Source: PALSA-1296 sp038210275
Lineage (GTDB): Bacteria > Bacteroidota > Ignavibacteria > Palsa-1295
DNA: 64,000 nt
Assembly (NCBI GenBank): GCA_038210275.1
Contig: JBBQWV010000013.1
Span: 38,353-102,352, forward strand
Direction of reading: 5' to 3'
The position numbers and the translations under genes were made by a program. Positions 1 through 8,924 of this stretch are shown in pieces; positions within the stretch are counted from its first letter, which is position 1; every line of letters begins with the position of its first letter. The notes beneath the pieces were generated by a model. That model made no database searches. It was given only the letters and a program-made list of their open reading frames with translations, and was not told where the DNA came from.

Positions 1-2
1 AG

Positions 3-401
3 ATCTACTCTTCGGAAAATATAGCAACGGTAAGCAACCCTGCTGATTCGCCTACGAATAAGCCGCGCACTCACGCAGTCCGTCCTGGCGAAACTATGAC
101 GAGCATTGCAAAGAACTACGGCACAACAGTTGAGCAGCTCTCAGAATGGAATGGCGGAATGGACGCTGCATCGCTTCAGGCAGGACAGAAGCTAAAGCTT
201 TATGCTCCGAATAAAACTGCTGCCAAAGGCGATACTGAGCAACCTGTAAAAGCATCGAAGAAAACATCATACCGTGTAAAATCAGGTGATACACTTTCCT
301 CAATTGCTGATCAATTTGGCGTTAGCGTTACACGATTGAAGAAGGCAAATCATTTACGTCACAATACGATTCCCAAGGGGAAGAGACTTCTCATTCCTTA
401 A
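3..401 (+). CDS. LysM-repeat protein, C-terminal part (start outside window)
   Basis: The frame is open from the first base of the window, so the true start lies upstream; 132 residues are visible. They hold two LysM peptidoglycan-binding domains: one from about residue 24 (HAVRPGETMTSIAKNYG) to residue 70, and one from about residue 90 (YRVKSGDTLSSIADQFG) to the end. A Lys/Thr-rich linker joins them, and the stop follows the second LysM directly. LysM pairs at the C-terminus are typical of MltD-type lytic transglycosylases and of LysM amidases or endopeptidases. The catalytic domain is not visible, so the enzyme class cannot be decided. A strong hairpin terminator follows at 431-464. Confidence 0.85.
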   Translation: MYSSENIATVSNPADSPTNKPRTHAVRPGETMTSIAKNYGTTVEQLSEWNGGMDAASLQAGQKLKLYAPNKTAAKGDTEQPVKASKKTSYRVKSGDTLSSIADQFGVSVTRLKKANHLRHNTIPKGKRLLIP

Positions 402-430
402 TTAGAATTAGAACATTAACTTTTGCAGTC

Positions 431-464
431 AAAAGTCAAAACCGAAATACCGGTTTTGACTTTT
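431..464 (+). terminator. Intrinsic terminator after the LysM gene
   Basis: A 14-bp perfect inverted repeat (AAAAGTCAAAACCG / CGGTTTTGACTTTT) with a 6-nt loop. The 3' arm ends in a T-run. It sits 30 bases after the LysM stop codon, as expected for a rho-independent terminator; the A/T-rich arms would let it work in both directions. Confidence 0.75.
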
Positions 465-478
465 TGATTTATATTGAA

Positions 479-592
479 TGTCATTGCGAGGAGTTCGCAT
501 GCGAACGACGTAGCAATCTAAAAACTTGAAATTAAGCATAATCTTCAAATTTGTAGATTGCTTCGTTCGGACTAATACCCTCCTTGCAAAGA
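479..592. repeat. Interspersed palindromic repeat, copy R1 (degenerate)
   Basis: The left half is intact: GTCATTGCGAG, then inner hairpin TTCGCATGCGAA, then GTAGCAATCTA. The right half (TAGATTGCTTCGTTCGGAC ... CCTCCTTGCAA) has decayed. It has the same layout as R2, R3, R6 and R7 and lies in the gap between the LysM gene and the MFS gene. Confidence 0.7.
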
Positions 593-694
593 TGTTGAAG
601 AAACGTTGTTCTCATTTGTCAATTATTACCCACTGTTTTTTTCGGGAACATCTTCTCTCCCCCTGAGCATTATATAGGCTTCATTTTTTACGAT

Positions 695-1948
695 ATGAAT
701 CCAAAAAGAGAACCAGCGCTTGCGTTTATTTTTATTACATTGCTTCTTGATGTAATAGGATTCGGAATTATCATTCCTGTTTTTCCGAAATTGATCTTGC
801 AGCTTATCGGCGGAACGCTCAGCGAAGCTTCGCAATATGGCGGCTGGTTGATGTTTGCCTTTGCCTTTGCGCAATTTCTTTTCTCACCCGTCATGGGAAA
901 CTTGAGCGACAAATATGGCAGGCGTCCGGTTCTACTTTTTTCGCTCTTTGGATTCGCCGTTGATTATCTCTTCCTCGCACTCGCACCGACAATAGGCTGG
1001 CTCTTTCTCGGACGAGTTATTGCGGGCATCACCGGCGCAAGTATGACGACAGCAACAGCCTATATTGCTGATATCAGTCTTCCCGAAAAGCGCGCACAAA
1101 ATTTTGGAATGATCGGCGCAGCTTTCGGGCTTGGTTTTATTATCGGTCCGGCTATTGGCGGTACGCTCGGGCAATTCGGACCACGAGTGCCATTTTTTGT
1201 TGCTGCAGGATTGACATTCCTGAATTGGCTATACGGTTATTTTGTCCTTCCTGAATCACTGAAACCTGAGAATCGCCGAGCATTCGATTTCAAACGTGCG
1301 AACCCTGCCGGGTCGCTGCTGCACTTGCGAAAATATCCTGTTATTGGCGGACTGATCGGGTCACTTCTCTGCGTGTATATTGCCGGATATGCCGTACAAG
1401 GAACGTGGACTTTTTTCACGATGGAAAAATTTAAGTGGGATGAGGCAATGGTTGGTTATTCGCTTGCATTTGTAGGAATAATGATCGCCCTGGTGCAAGG
1501 ATGGTTGATACGTTATATTAATCCGAAGTTGGGTCAGAAGCGATCCGTGTATTGGGGACTTGCACTCAATACGATCGGATTTATTTTATTCGCAGTTGCT
1601 ACGCAAGGATGGATGCTTTTCGTTTTCTTAATTCCATTCTGTTTGGGCGGTATATGTGGACCGGCGCTTCAAGGAATCATGTCGAATCAAGTCCCGGCAA
1701 ATGAGCAAGGTGAACTTCAAGGTGCGCTTACCAGTCTTGTTAGTGTCACTGCGATTATTGGTCCGCCGCTAATGACAAATCTTTTCGCTTATTTTACCGG
1801 TAATAACCCACCGTTTTATTTTCCCGGAGCGCCGCTTATTATGGGCGCAATACTTTCGCTTGTGAGCTTAGTCCTTGCTATGAGATCGCTTTCAACGTAT
1901 ATACACGTCGATGATAACGAAGCTCTGAAGTCGGTGGTAACAGAATAA
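695..1948 (+). CDS. TetA-like MFS efflux transporter (DHA1 family)
   Basis: A 417-residue integral membrane protein with about 12 hydrophobic segments, the usual size for the DHA1 drug:proton antiporters. The MFS motif A is present after TM2 (GNLSDKYGRRPVLL), and a glycine/proline-rich antiporter motif lies in TM5 (GFIIGPAIGG). The N-terminus (LLDVIGFGIIIPVFP) and motif A are those of the TCR/Tet subfamily, which exports tetracyclines and other amphiphiles by proton antiport. The substrate cannot be told from sequence. It is a single-gene unit: repeat R1 lies upstream and dacB is convergent 33 bases downstream. The inner-membrane location is inferred from composition. The ATG at 695 directly precedes the charged N-terminus and TM1, so the start is probably right. 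Confidence 0.88.
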   Translation: MNPKREPALAFIFITLLLDVIGFGIIIPVFPKLILQLIGGTLSEASQYGGWLMFAFAFAQFLFSPVMGNLSDKYGRRPVLLFSLFGFAVDYLFLALAPTIGWLFLGRVIAGITGASMTTATAYIADISLPEKRAQNFGMIGAAFGLGFIIGPAIGGTLGQFGPRVPFFVAAGLTFLNWLYGYFVLPESLKPENRRAFDFKRANPAGSLLHLRKYPVIGGLIGSLLCVYIAGYAVQGTWTFFTMEKFKWDEAMVGYSLAFVGIMIALVQGWLIRYINPKLGQKRSVYWGLALNTIGFILFAVATQGWMLFVFLIPFCLGGICGPALQGIMSNQVPANEQGELQGALTSLVSVTAIIGPPLMTNLFAYFTGNNPPFYFPGAPLIMGAILSLVSLVLAMRSLSTYIHVDDNEALKSVVTE

Positions 1949-1981
1949 AAATAAGCGAAGTAAAATTCATTCGTTATGATA

Positions 1982-3784
1982 TTATTTCATTCGCCCTGAA
2001 TCAGGAGCTGTCAACGTTGGTGCAGTTGGAGGAGCTTTGATTGGAGAATACTTCGCCACATAATCTGAATACTTAAAGCCTGCTAACTTTTGGACGATCT
2101 GGTTTTGCAATGCTTTATAGCTTGCTGCGCCTCTTCCAAAATTCTGCATGGTGATGAAATAGGAGGCAAGTTGTCCATCTTGAGTCGAGACAAATCCTGC
2201 AAGTGCCGTTATGCCATTGAGTGTTCCAGTTTTGCTGCGTGCGTTAAATTGTGCCGGAGTGCCGATCATTCGTCCGCGCGTCGTTCCGTCAACTCCGGCA
2301 ATAGACATCGTTGAGATAAAATCATTATACATTGTTGGACGAATACGAATGCCGTGAAGCAGATCGATCACGGCATTTGCCGTCGTATGATTACTACGAG
2401 AGAGACCTGAACCATCATAGCAAACGCCATTGGCACAATGGATAACACTCAGCCATGAATTAATGAGTTTGCGAGAACGCTCTGCAGGGTTAGAGGCTGT
2501 TACATCGCTGATCGAAGAAAGTTTACGGAACATTGATTCAGCAAGGAAATTATCGCTGCGCTTATTTGTCTGTTTTAATAATTCGAGAAGAGGAGTTTGT
2601 TTTACAGCAAGTGTTGTAAACTGAGTGGCACCGACTGGTGGTTTGCCTGTTCGCGCAACACCCACAACATGAATACCATTTTGTTCTAATTTCCATTTCA
2701 AAAGCGCTGCCATCGAAAGCGGAACATTCCGGATGGGGATATTATACACTCGCGTAGAATGAGCGGGGATAAGCCCGCTGATATTGATGACTTGTACTAC
2801 ATCATTCTTATCACCACCGGAATTGACGTGCAAAGTATAAATAGATCGTGAGCGGATCGTCACAACGCGAGTTTTTGCATGACGACCTTTGCCTTTGCGA
2901 ATACGTTTTTTTGTCACTCGTGCCGGAGCGCTGGTGCCTGCATGATTCAGGATACGCACATTTGAGATCGGCGGACTAATAGATACATGAACTCCACTTC
3001 CTTTGCGATCACCACCGGTCACACGAACGGAGATCACATTCCTGTCTATAAAGAAATTCGGTGATGATGAAAGAAACCCTGGCTCGGCAATTTCATCAGC
3101 AAGGTCGTCGTTGAGATCGTCCGTATTATCACCATCTGTTGCAGAGTCAAGCGCCGGAATATCTTTACCCAAAGAATCAATGGTATTTATGGATGGGATA
3201 GAAGTATGCTCGGCAAAATATTTTTTTGCATCAGGAGTAAGGATATCATCGTCGGATTGATCGCTGATAATATCTCCTTCGATCTGTGTAATGTGATAAG
3301 TCTTTAATCCCGCGGCTAATTGATCGAAATCATTGAGACGAAGAGTAGGATCGCCGCTGGGGCGAAGATATATATTACCAACGACAGAATTGCCTTCGAT
3401 ACGGGCAGGTGCGGAGAGATCAAGTCTTGTCTTGAACATATAATCCGATCCAAGCGCCCAGAGAGTTGCAGAAGTCGTAAAAAGTTTTTCTACTGATGCA
3501 GGAAGTACCGGGACGGTAGGGTTGACGGCATAGATAGGATGAAGCGTGTTATCGGGTTCATAGAATACTACCTTACAGCTCGGAGTCATCTTTTTATATT
3601 TTGTATTCGGCAGAATAGCTGCAAGTTCGCTCCGTAAACCATTCAACGCAGCAGCAGTATCGCCGGAAAACCCTGTAAAATTAATGGTGAGAGGGGTGTG
3701 AAGAGTGTCGGGGGCGAGGGTTTGCGCGGATACGGTGTATGCGCTGCATAGAAAAATAATGGTAAAAAAATATCTCTTTATCAT
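1982..3784 (-). CDS. dacB: D-alanyl-D-alanine carboxypeptidase/endopeptidase (PBP4 family, peptidase S13)
   Basis: A 600-residue periplasmic penicillin-binding protein of class C. It begins with a signal peptide (cleavage near SAQT, residue 20). All three active-site motifs are visible: SVEK at residues 97-100 (SxxK), SDN at 410-412 (SxN) and KTG at 518-520. The family trims or cleaves D-Ala-D-Ala/DAP cross-links during peptidoglycan maturation. It is longer than E. coli DacB (about 477 residues). The excess includes an Asp-rich stretch (about 175-235) and a Lys/Arg-rich stretch (about 291-305) between the first two motifs, in the part that forms the family's domains II/III. It is convergent with the MFS gene, and its start lies 144 bases from the divergent YjbR gene. 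Confidence 0.92.
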   Translation of the reverse strand: MIKRYFFTIIFLCSAYTVSAQTLAPDTLHTPLTINFTGFSGDTAAALNGLRSELAAILPNTKYKKMTPSCKVVFYEPDNTLHPIYAVNPTVPVLPASVEKLFTTSATLWALGSDYMFKTRLDLSAPARIEGNSVVGNIYLRPSGDPTLRLNDFDQLAAGLKTYHITQIEGDIISDQSDDDILTPDAKKYFAEHTSIPSINTIDSLGKDIPALDSATDGDNTDDLNDDLADEIAEPGFLSSSPNFFIDRNVISVRVTGGDRKGSGVHVSISPPISNVRILNHAGTSAPARVTKKRIRKGKGRHAKTRVVTIRSRSIYTLHVNSGGDKNDVVQVINISGLIPAHSTRVYNIPIRNVPLSMAALLKWKLEQNGIHVVGVARTGKPPVGATQFTTLAVKQTPLLELLKQTNKRSDNFLAESMFRKLSSISDVTASNPAERSRKLINSWLSVIHCANGVCYDGSGLSRSNHTTANAVIDLLHGIRIRPTMYNDFISTMSIAGVDGTTRGRMIGTPAQFNARSKTGTLNGITALAGFVSTQDGQLASYFITMQNFGRGAASYKALQNQIVQKLAGFKYSDYVAKYSPIKAPPTAPTLTAPDSGRMK

Positions 3785-3927
3785 CTCTGCTCATACAACG
3801 ATTGTAAGACTCTCTCGGTTGCCGAAGAGTCGAAAAGAAGTACTATTTCTTTCGAGGAGTAAAATTATTCATTATGTTTGCAATGCAAGCTTTATGTTAA
3901 TGTCTTGGATTTTAGATTTTATTTACA

Positions 3928-4275
3928 ATGAACGTCGAAGAACTACGTACCTTTTGCCTCGGATTACCTCATGCTTCTGAAGATATCAAATGGGGCAACG
4001 ATCTCTGCTTTTGTATCGGAGAAAAAATGTTTGCTACAACAAGTTTGAACCCGACTTCCGGATTCAACTGCTCATTCAAATGTACTCCCGAAAACTATGC
4101 TCGTTTGATTGAGCAAGATGGTATCGTCAGTGCTCCCTATACCGGACGGTTTGGTTGGGTCTGTGTCAAAAAGAAGAATGCACTGTCCTCTGCAGAGTTA
4201 AGTGATCTCCTGAAGCAATCATACCAAGCGGTGAAAGAAGGTTTACCCGCGAACCTACAAAAGGAACTGGTGTAA
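3928..4275 (+). CDS. YjbR/MmcQ family protein
   Basis: A 115-residue protein that fits the YjbR (CyaY-like fold, DUF419) family over its full length. Typical features are the N-terminal helix LRTFCLGLPHASEDIKWGND, the CPENYARL-like segment (CTPENYARLIEQDG), then APYTGRFGWVCV and the C-terminal helix DLLKQSYQAV. Members have been described as DNA-binding-fold proteins, but the molecular role is not settled. It is a single gene: divergent from dacB and convergent with the OmpA-VWA gene, only 7 bases from that gene's stop. Confidence 0.85.
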   Translation: MNVEELRTFCLGLPHASEDIKWGNDLCFCIGEKMFATTSLNPTSGFNCSFKCTPENYARLIEQDGIVSAPYTGRFGWVCVKKKNALSSAELSDLLKQSYQAVKEGLPANLQKELV

Positions 4276-4282
4276 ATTTATT

Positions 4283-5644
4283 TTATCTTGATAGAGTTAC
4301 AAATTCTGTCCGCCGATTGCGCGATCTGCCTTCTTCGGTAGAATTATCTGCGATGGGAACACTATCGCCAAAACCCACGGCTTTGATTCTGTCAGAAGCA
4401 ATTCCGCGCTTCACTAATTCTCCTTTAACGGCATCAGCTCTCTTCTGCGAAAGTTTTTTATTATAATCAGCATCCTTCGTGTTATTAGTATTATCCGTAT
4501 GCCCGCGCAATTCAATTTTCATTGCCGGATAAGCTTTAAGCATATACTCTGCATTTTCTATGGAGGGTAATGATTCATCAAGAATCTCCGACTTATTTAA
4601 TCCAAAGATCACATCAAGCATTGCGATCTCGCCAATCTTTGGTGCATTATCGAAGGTGCGCATAGCAAAGGCGGTATCGTGCGGGAGGCAAAGCCTGAGT
4701 GAAACAGAGTGCTCGCCATATTCGCGTGGAGTATATTCAAGAAGATAATAATTTTTCAGCTTATGATAAATATCTCCAAATACAAGATCGAATTCTGAAG
4801 TTCTGTAAACTTGGTGATGTGTGCCTCCGGTGCCATCGGCGATTGATGTCATATAATCTTTATCTATATTTTCTCCGAAATCTACGGCGCATACTATGGT
4901 ATTTGTACGCTTTGCAAGACGGATGATCGAATCTTTGAGAAGCTTCGAGCTATTATCATGTCCGTCTGTAAATACGATGACAGCCCTCTGAGAATAATTT
5001 GGTGCTGCTGCAACCAGTTCAATGCCTGCTGCGATACCATCAGCGATTGCAGTATATCCGCCGAATCCGGTCAACCCTGTTTTTTGCAGCTTACCGCGAA
5101 GCATTGCTTGATCGCTCATTAGTGGCGCTTCGACAACAATTTTTGCATCGTACTTGATGAGTGCGAGCGCATCTTCGGGTTTGAGAAGAGCTATAAATTT
5201 TTCCGCAGCATCTTGTACTGCGTGAGCTCTTTCATCACCCATAGAACCAGAGTGATCCATTATCAAAGCGATTGCAGTAGGAGTATTCATGTCCTCAGAA
5301 ACCTCCTTAACCTTGAAATCTTTGATCTCAGTTGTCTTTCCATTGCAGTTATCCAAAACCTTGCACCAGAGGCTCTTCGTTTTGGGCGCTCCGCTGAGAT
5401 GATTTCCATTTGAATCGACAAGATGCGCATAGAGTCGTATCTTGCTCGGACCGTTCGCCTCAACTCTACTCAGAATGAATGCCGGATCTTTCTTAGGGTT
5501 TTTGGAATATGGAGCAGTCCCTGTAATGAAGAGCGGATTATATCCTGGTGGCGGCGTAGCATCTTTTGTTGCAACCGGTTCGCTAACAGCACAAGCGCTC
5601 AAAATCAATGCTAATAGAAGAAGTGGGGAAAGTAAAAATTTCAT
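4283..5644 (-). CDS. VWA-domain lipoprotein with C-terminal OmpA peptidoglycan-binding domain
   Basis: A 453-residue lipoprotein. The signal peptide ends in the lipobox LSAC (Cys18). A von Willebrand A domain follows in the middle (about 125-300) with a complete MIDAS start, DHSGSM, and the later GFGGYTAI and VFTDGHDNSS segments. The last ~110 residues form an OmpA-like domain, with ELRGHTDNT, NKKLSQKRADAV and the closing GRSRNRRTEF arginine motif, which bind peptidoglycan in this family. An outer-membrane-anchored protein that grips the cell wall and presents a metal-dependent adhesion domain is the likely picture; its partner is unknown. It is a monocistronic unit, divergent from the EVE gene. 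Confidence 0.88.
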   Translation of the reverse strand: MKFLLSPLLLLALILSACAVSEPVATKDATPPPGYNPLFITGTAPYSKNPKKDPAFILSRVEANGPSKIRLYAHLVDSNGNHLSGAPKTKSLWCKVLDNCNGKTTEIKDFKVKEVSEDMNTPTAIALIMDHSGSMGDERAHAVQDAAEKFIALLKPEDALALIKYDAKIVVEAPLMSDQAMLRGKLQKTGLTGFGGYTAIADGIAAGIELVAAAPNYSQRAVIVFTDGHDNSSKLLKDSIIRLAKRTNTIVCAVDFGENIDKDYMTSIADGTGGTHHQVYRTSEFDLVFGDIYHKLKNYYLLEYTPREYGEHSVSLRLCLPHDTAFAMRTFDNAPKIGEIAMLDVIFGLNKSEILDESLPSIENAEYMLKAYPAMKIELRGHTDNTNNTKDADYNKKLSQKRADAVKGELVKRGIASDRIKAVGFGDSVPIADNSTEEGRSRNRRTEFVTLSR

Positions 5645-5778
5645 ATATCGTGGCTTAAGTAATAAAAGGTAGTAATTTTAGGGCACAAAAATACGAATAA
5701 AAACACCTCACATGTTGCTTTGTTAAAATATCACTGAGGAAAGGCTGTATTTTTGCTGGTAATAATTCATACTTTAAT

Positions 5779-6240
5779 ATGGCAAAAAATTACTGGCTCT
5801 TAAAATCCGAACCTTCATCGTACTCTATTGATGACTTAAAGCGCGATGGCAAAACTGATTGGACAGGAGTTCGCAACTATCAAGCGCGCAACACTATGCG
5901 TGATTCGATGACGAAAGGTGACCTTGCGTTCTACTATCATTCAAGCGCTGATGAAATTGGTATCGCAGGTGTATGCGAAATTATAAGCGATGCTATTCCC
6001 GATAAAACTGCGTGGGATGAGAAAGGGCATTACTTCGACCAGAAATCTTCACCTGCCAATCCCATCTGGTTTTGTCGCGAAGTAAAATTCAAACAGAAGT
6101 TCAAAGAGGTGGTCGCCTTATCCGATCTTCGAAATATTAAAGGCTTAGAAAAAATGGTGCTTCTTCAAAAAGGCTCAAGGCTATCTGTTCAACCTGTGAC
6201 AGAGAAGGAATGGGAGATAATTATGAAGAATGGAAAATAG
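5779..6240 (+). CDS. EVE domain protein
   Basis: A 153-residue protein made of a single EVE domain (PUA-like fold, thymocyte nuclear protein 1 family). The conserved opening YWLLKSEPSSYSIDDL, WTGVRNYQARN, MTKGDLAFYYHS and the late LVLLQ-type segment (MVLLQKGSRLSVQPV) are all present. EVE domains bind modified bases in DNA or RNA in the members studied, so a role in sensing modified nucleic acid is an inference from the family. It is cytoplasmic, transcribed alone, and convergent with rluD 17 bases downstream. Confidence 0.9.
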   Translation: MAKNYWLLKSEPSSYSIDDLKRDGKTDWTGVRNYQARNTMRDSMTKGDLAFYYHSSADEIGIAGVCEIISDAIPDKTAWDEKGHYFDQKSSPANPIWFCREVKFKQKFKEVVALSDLRNIKGLEKMVLLQKGSRLSVQPVTEKEWEIIMKNGK

Positions 6241-6257
6241 TAATAGGCAACTTAGTT

Positions 6258-7292
6258 TTACATCTTCCGCATCTTCTTCATGATGTTTTGCATATCTTTA
6301 GGAAGTTCTGTTGTCCATTCCATTAACTCTCCTGTGCTTGGATGGTGAAGACGCAGTGTCTTTGCATGAAGGGCTTGACGCGGCATATCTTCGAGAATAT
6401 TATCAACGAATTGTTTGAACTTCGGAACGTCATGCCGCACGACGTTCAATGCTCTGCCTCCATACGTTACATCGCCAAAGACAGGATGACCGATATGCTG
6501 CATATGAACGCGGATCTGATGCGTTCTTCCTGTTTGGAGTTTTAATTCGATCAGTGAGAATCCGTGAAATTCATCGACGACAAAATATTCCGTTATCGCA
6601 AGCTTTCCTCCTTCAGGAACAACGGCAAATTTCTTGCGATCCTTCGGATGTCTGCCTATCTGCGTTTCGATCTTACCAAATCGTTGTTTCGGATTTCCCC
6701 AACAGATCGCATGGTAAACACGGTGCGCACTGTGATTAAAAAATTGTTTTGCCAATGCACGATGTGCCCGTTCATTCTTTGCAACGACGATCAAACCTGA
6801 AGTATCTTTATCAAGCCTATGAACAATGCCCGGACGCTCAGGGTCTTCGGATGCTTCAGCAAGATTTTCTATATGATGAAGCAGAGCATTGACAAGTGTA
6901 CCGCTATTGGTGCCAAGCGTTGGATGCACGATCATTCCGGCTGGCTTATTAATAACGATCATCTCACTATCTTCGAAAGCGATCTCAAGCGGAATATCTT
7001 CGGCTTGTGCTTTCATCCGCTTCGATTTCGGGACACGCAATTCGATCTCGTCCAGACCTTTCACTTTATATGATCCGCGAAGCAGCACTTCTCCATTCAC
7101 AGAAATAGAACCCGATGCAAGTGCTTCCTGGACCTTACTTCGAGATGTATTTGCGATCATGCGAGCAAGATATTGATCTATGCGTTCAGGTGATTCGCCT
7201 TTGGCAACGGCAAGTGTAATGATCCGGTGCGAAGCTGCGGCTTCGCCCGTTTCAATTTCTTCGTCTATTTCGATTTCTTGTTCGTCGGGCAT
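6258..7292 (-). CDS. rluD: 23S rRNA pseudouridine synthase, RluA/RluD family
   Basis: A 344-residue enzyme with an N-terminal S4 RNA-binding domain (about 35-95, SRSKVQEALASGSISVNG) and an RluA-type catalytic domain. The catalytic Asp lies in HRLDKDTSGLIVVAK; the second family motif GRTHQIRVHMQHIGHPVFGD is intact. The S4 + RluA layout and the length match RluD, which makes pseudouridines in helix 69 of 23S rRNA, although RluC/RluA-type specificity cannot be excluded from sequence. An acidic N-terminal extension (about 20 residues rich in Glu) precedes the S4 domain. It lies downstream of ileS-dksA-lspA on the same strand, separated from lspA by repeat R2. Confidence 0.88.
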   Translation of the reverse strand: MPDEQEIEIDEEIETGEAAASHRIITLAVAKGESPERIDQYLARMIANTSRSKVQEALASGSISVNGEVLLRGSYKVKGLDEIELRVPKSKRMKAQAEDIPLEIAFEDSEMIVINKPAGMIVHPTLGTNSGTLVNALLHHIENLAEASEDPERPGIVHRLDKDTSGLIVVAKNERAHRALAKQFFNHSAHRVYHAICWGNPKQRFGKIETQIGRHPKDRKKFAVVPEGGKLAITEYFVVDEFHGFSLIELKLQTGRTHQIRVHMQHIGHPVFGDVTYGGRALNVVRHDVPKFKQFVDNILEDMPRQALHAKTLRLHHPSTGELMEWTTELPKDMQNIMKKMRKM

Positions 7293-7355
7293 GAGATAAA
7301 TTGTTCAGATCTGAGAACAATAGAAGTGGGAGAAGAGTCTTAGATGAGTTTTATT

Positions 7356-7480
7356 TGTGTCATTGCGAGGAGGGCTTTAGCCCGACGAAGCAATCCCCTG
7401 ATAGATTATCAAAATTTAGAGTGTGCCACGATTTAGGAGGTTGCTTCGTCGTCGCTTCACGACTCCTCGCAATGACACAA
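7356..7480. repeat. Interspersed palindromic repeat, copy R2
   Basis: Complete copy. Outer arms are TGTGTCATTGCGAGGAG and CTCCTCGCAATGACACA. The left inner hairpin is GGGCTTTAGCCC, followed by GACGAAGCAATC. The right side has GGTTGCTTCGTCGTCG and a different inner hairpin, GTCGCTTCACGAC. It sits in the lspA-rluD gap, abutting the lspA stop. Confidence 0.88.
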
Positions 7481-7486
7481 TACACA

Positions 7487-8074
7487 TTAACTCGGACTCG
7501 GAATGCTCTGCTCCTCAGGAGCAACTGCTTGGGCAGCAGGAGGCTTCTTCTTCAAGAGTAAAAGTGTCAAAACGACGACTCCGATACTCACGCAGGAATC
7601 GGCAACATTAAATACAGGCCACCAATTTTTTTTGTATCCAAAATCTATAAAATCAACAACGTGTCCGTAGAAGAGGGATTCTTCTCCATAGAGAACTCCG
7701 TAGAAGCATCTATCAATAAGATTACCGATCGCTCCGCCCATAATCATCGCCAATGCGATAAGCTCCCATTTCGGTAAACGAAAACGGTTGCGTTTGATAT
7801 AGATAAAAATACCGATGGAGGCGATGACAGAAAAGAGTGAGAAAAATATTTTCATCCCGGGGATTTGTATGCCAAAGGCAATGCCGGGATTTTCTACGTA
7901 GGTGATTCTGAAAAGATCGCCGATAAGAGGACGTGAACTTCCGTACGGCAAGCCTTGGATCGAAAGAGCGGGGACTCCCTTGATCAGAAGTTTGGTAATC
8001 TGATCGACGACGACGATGATTCCCGTTATCGAAAGGAGCTGCCCAAGCGACGGGCGGTTCTCGTCGGATGACAT
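7487..8074 (-). CDS. lspA: Signal peptidase II (prolipoprotein signal peptidase)
   Basis: A 195-residue inner-membrane aspartic protease that cleaves lipoprotein signal peptides after lipidation. Four transmembrane segments are visible. The catalytic aspartates are in the conserved GNLIDR...VVDFIDF block and in FNVADSCVSIG. The VENPGIAFG motif is also typical. I place the start at 8074 (MSSDENRP): the longer frame back to 8182 would overlap the end of the dksA-like gene and adds a sequence that does not fit the family. The gap to dksA is 16 bases, so the two are co-transcribed, as is usual in Bacteroidota. Its substrates in this window include several LxxC lipoproteins (4283, 49221, 49963). 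Confidence 0.93.
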   Translation of the reverse strand: MSSDENRPSLGQLLSITGIIVVVDQITKLLIKGVPALSIQGLPYGSSRPLIGDLFRITYVENPGIAFGIQIPGMKIFFSLFSVIASIGIFIYIKRNRFRLPKWELIALAMIMGGAIGNLIDRCFYGVLYGEESLFYGHVVDFIDFGYKKNWWPVFNVADSCVSIGVVVLTLLLLKKKPPAAQAVAPEEQSIPSPS

Positions 8075-8090
8075 GGAGTGTTCTGAAATA

Positions 8091-8825
8091 TTAATCAGCG
8101 CTTTCTTCAGGAGCAGCATAAGCTGCCTCAGAAGAACCGTGAGTAAATGTCTTCTTCTGTGTATTATTTTTGCAGAGCACATGCTTCTGCGTGATCGGCA
8201 CAGCGTAAAGACGCTGTTTCTCGATCAAGTCGCCACAGACGACACAAATGCCATACGTGCCGCGAGTAATACGCTCAAGAGCTTCATCGAGCTTCTTAAT
8301 AAAATCGCTGGTGCGCTGAGCCTGAAGGAAATGTTTTTCGCGCTCCATTGCATCTGATCCCTGCTCGGCAGTATGCAATGCGAACGATTGGTTCTCGCCA
8401 TCGAACTCACCTGACGTATCCATCAACTGCTGAGAGATGATGTCGAATTCTTCGCTCGCTTCGGCTCGCTGTTCGAGGATAACTTTCTTGAATATATCAA
8501 GATCTTTCGCATTATAACGAACAGTGGAGTTGGCAACGATGTCATTATCGTTTGCCGTCAGTTGCATTGGGGCTAAATTCCTTTTTGGCGCGGTTTTTTT
8601 TGATTCGATCAATTTCGGTTTTGCTGGCTGAGCTTTCTTAATTGGTAATGGCTTTTTTATCGCAGTTGGTTTCTTTGCAATAACTTTCTTTGTGGCAATA
8701 GCTTTTACGGCTTTTTTCGGAGCCGGTTTCTTTACAGCCTTTTTTGCAATGGGCTTCGTCACTTTTTTTAATTTCTTGACGGGCTTTGCCTTAGGCTTCG
8801 CTGATTTCTTCGTGCTTTTTGCCAT
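8091..8825 (-). CDS. DksA/TraR-family zinc-finger regulator with long Lys/Ala/Pro-rich N-terminus
   Basis: A 244-residue protein. About the first 85 residues are almost only Lys, Ala and Pro, a histone-H1-like tail. The rest is a DksA/TraR-type coiled-coil plus zinc finger (about 110-225). The finger reads GTYGICVVCGDLI ... PITQKHVLC, so the usual CxxC-CxxC is a CxxC-HxxC here. DksA proteins bind the RNA polymerase secondary channel; whether this one does so or mainly binds DNA through the basic tail cannot be told. A strong RBS, AAGGAG, precedes the ATG by 6 bases. It lies between ileS and lspA, the order conserved in Bacteroidota. Confidence 0.88.
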   Translation of the reverse strand: MAKSTKKSAKPKAKPVKKLKKVTKPIAKKAVKKPAPKKAVKAIATKKVIAKKPTAIKKPLPIKKAQPAKPKLIESKKTAPKRNLAPMQLTANDNDIVANSTVRYNAKDLDIFKKVILEQRAEASEEFDIISQQLMDTSGEFDGENQSFALHTAEQGSDAMEREKHFLQAQRTSDFIKKLDEALERITRGTYGICVVCGDLIEKQRLYAVPITQKHVLCKNNTQKKTFTHGSSEAAYAAPEESAD

Positions 8826-8924
8826 AAATACTCCTTAATGTACTGGTTAAGTATATTGGAAAAAAATGAGTAACGGCGTTCAACAAAGTTGAAGCGGAAA
8901 TGCTCCCCGATTTCTTGAGAACGA

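Noticed and set aside
2435..2452. Plus-strand TGGCAC inside dacB as a sigma-54 site
   Set aside because: The -12 part is ATAA, not TTGC, and it lies inside a coding gene. Similar single-element hits inside dapA, IleRS and the fibre gene were dropped for the same reason.
7487..8182. Long 231-residue form of lspA
   Set aside because: The extra 36 residues overlap the dksA-like gene and do not resemble any LspA; the start at 8074 fits the family and the 16-base gap.
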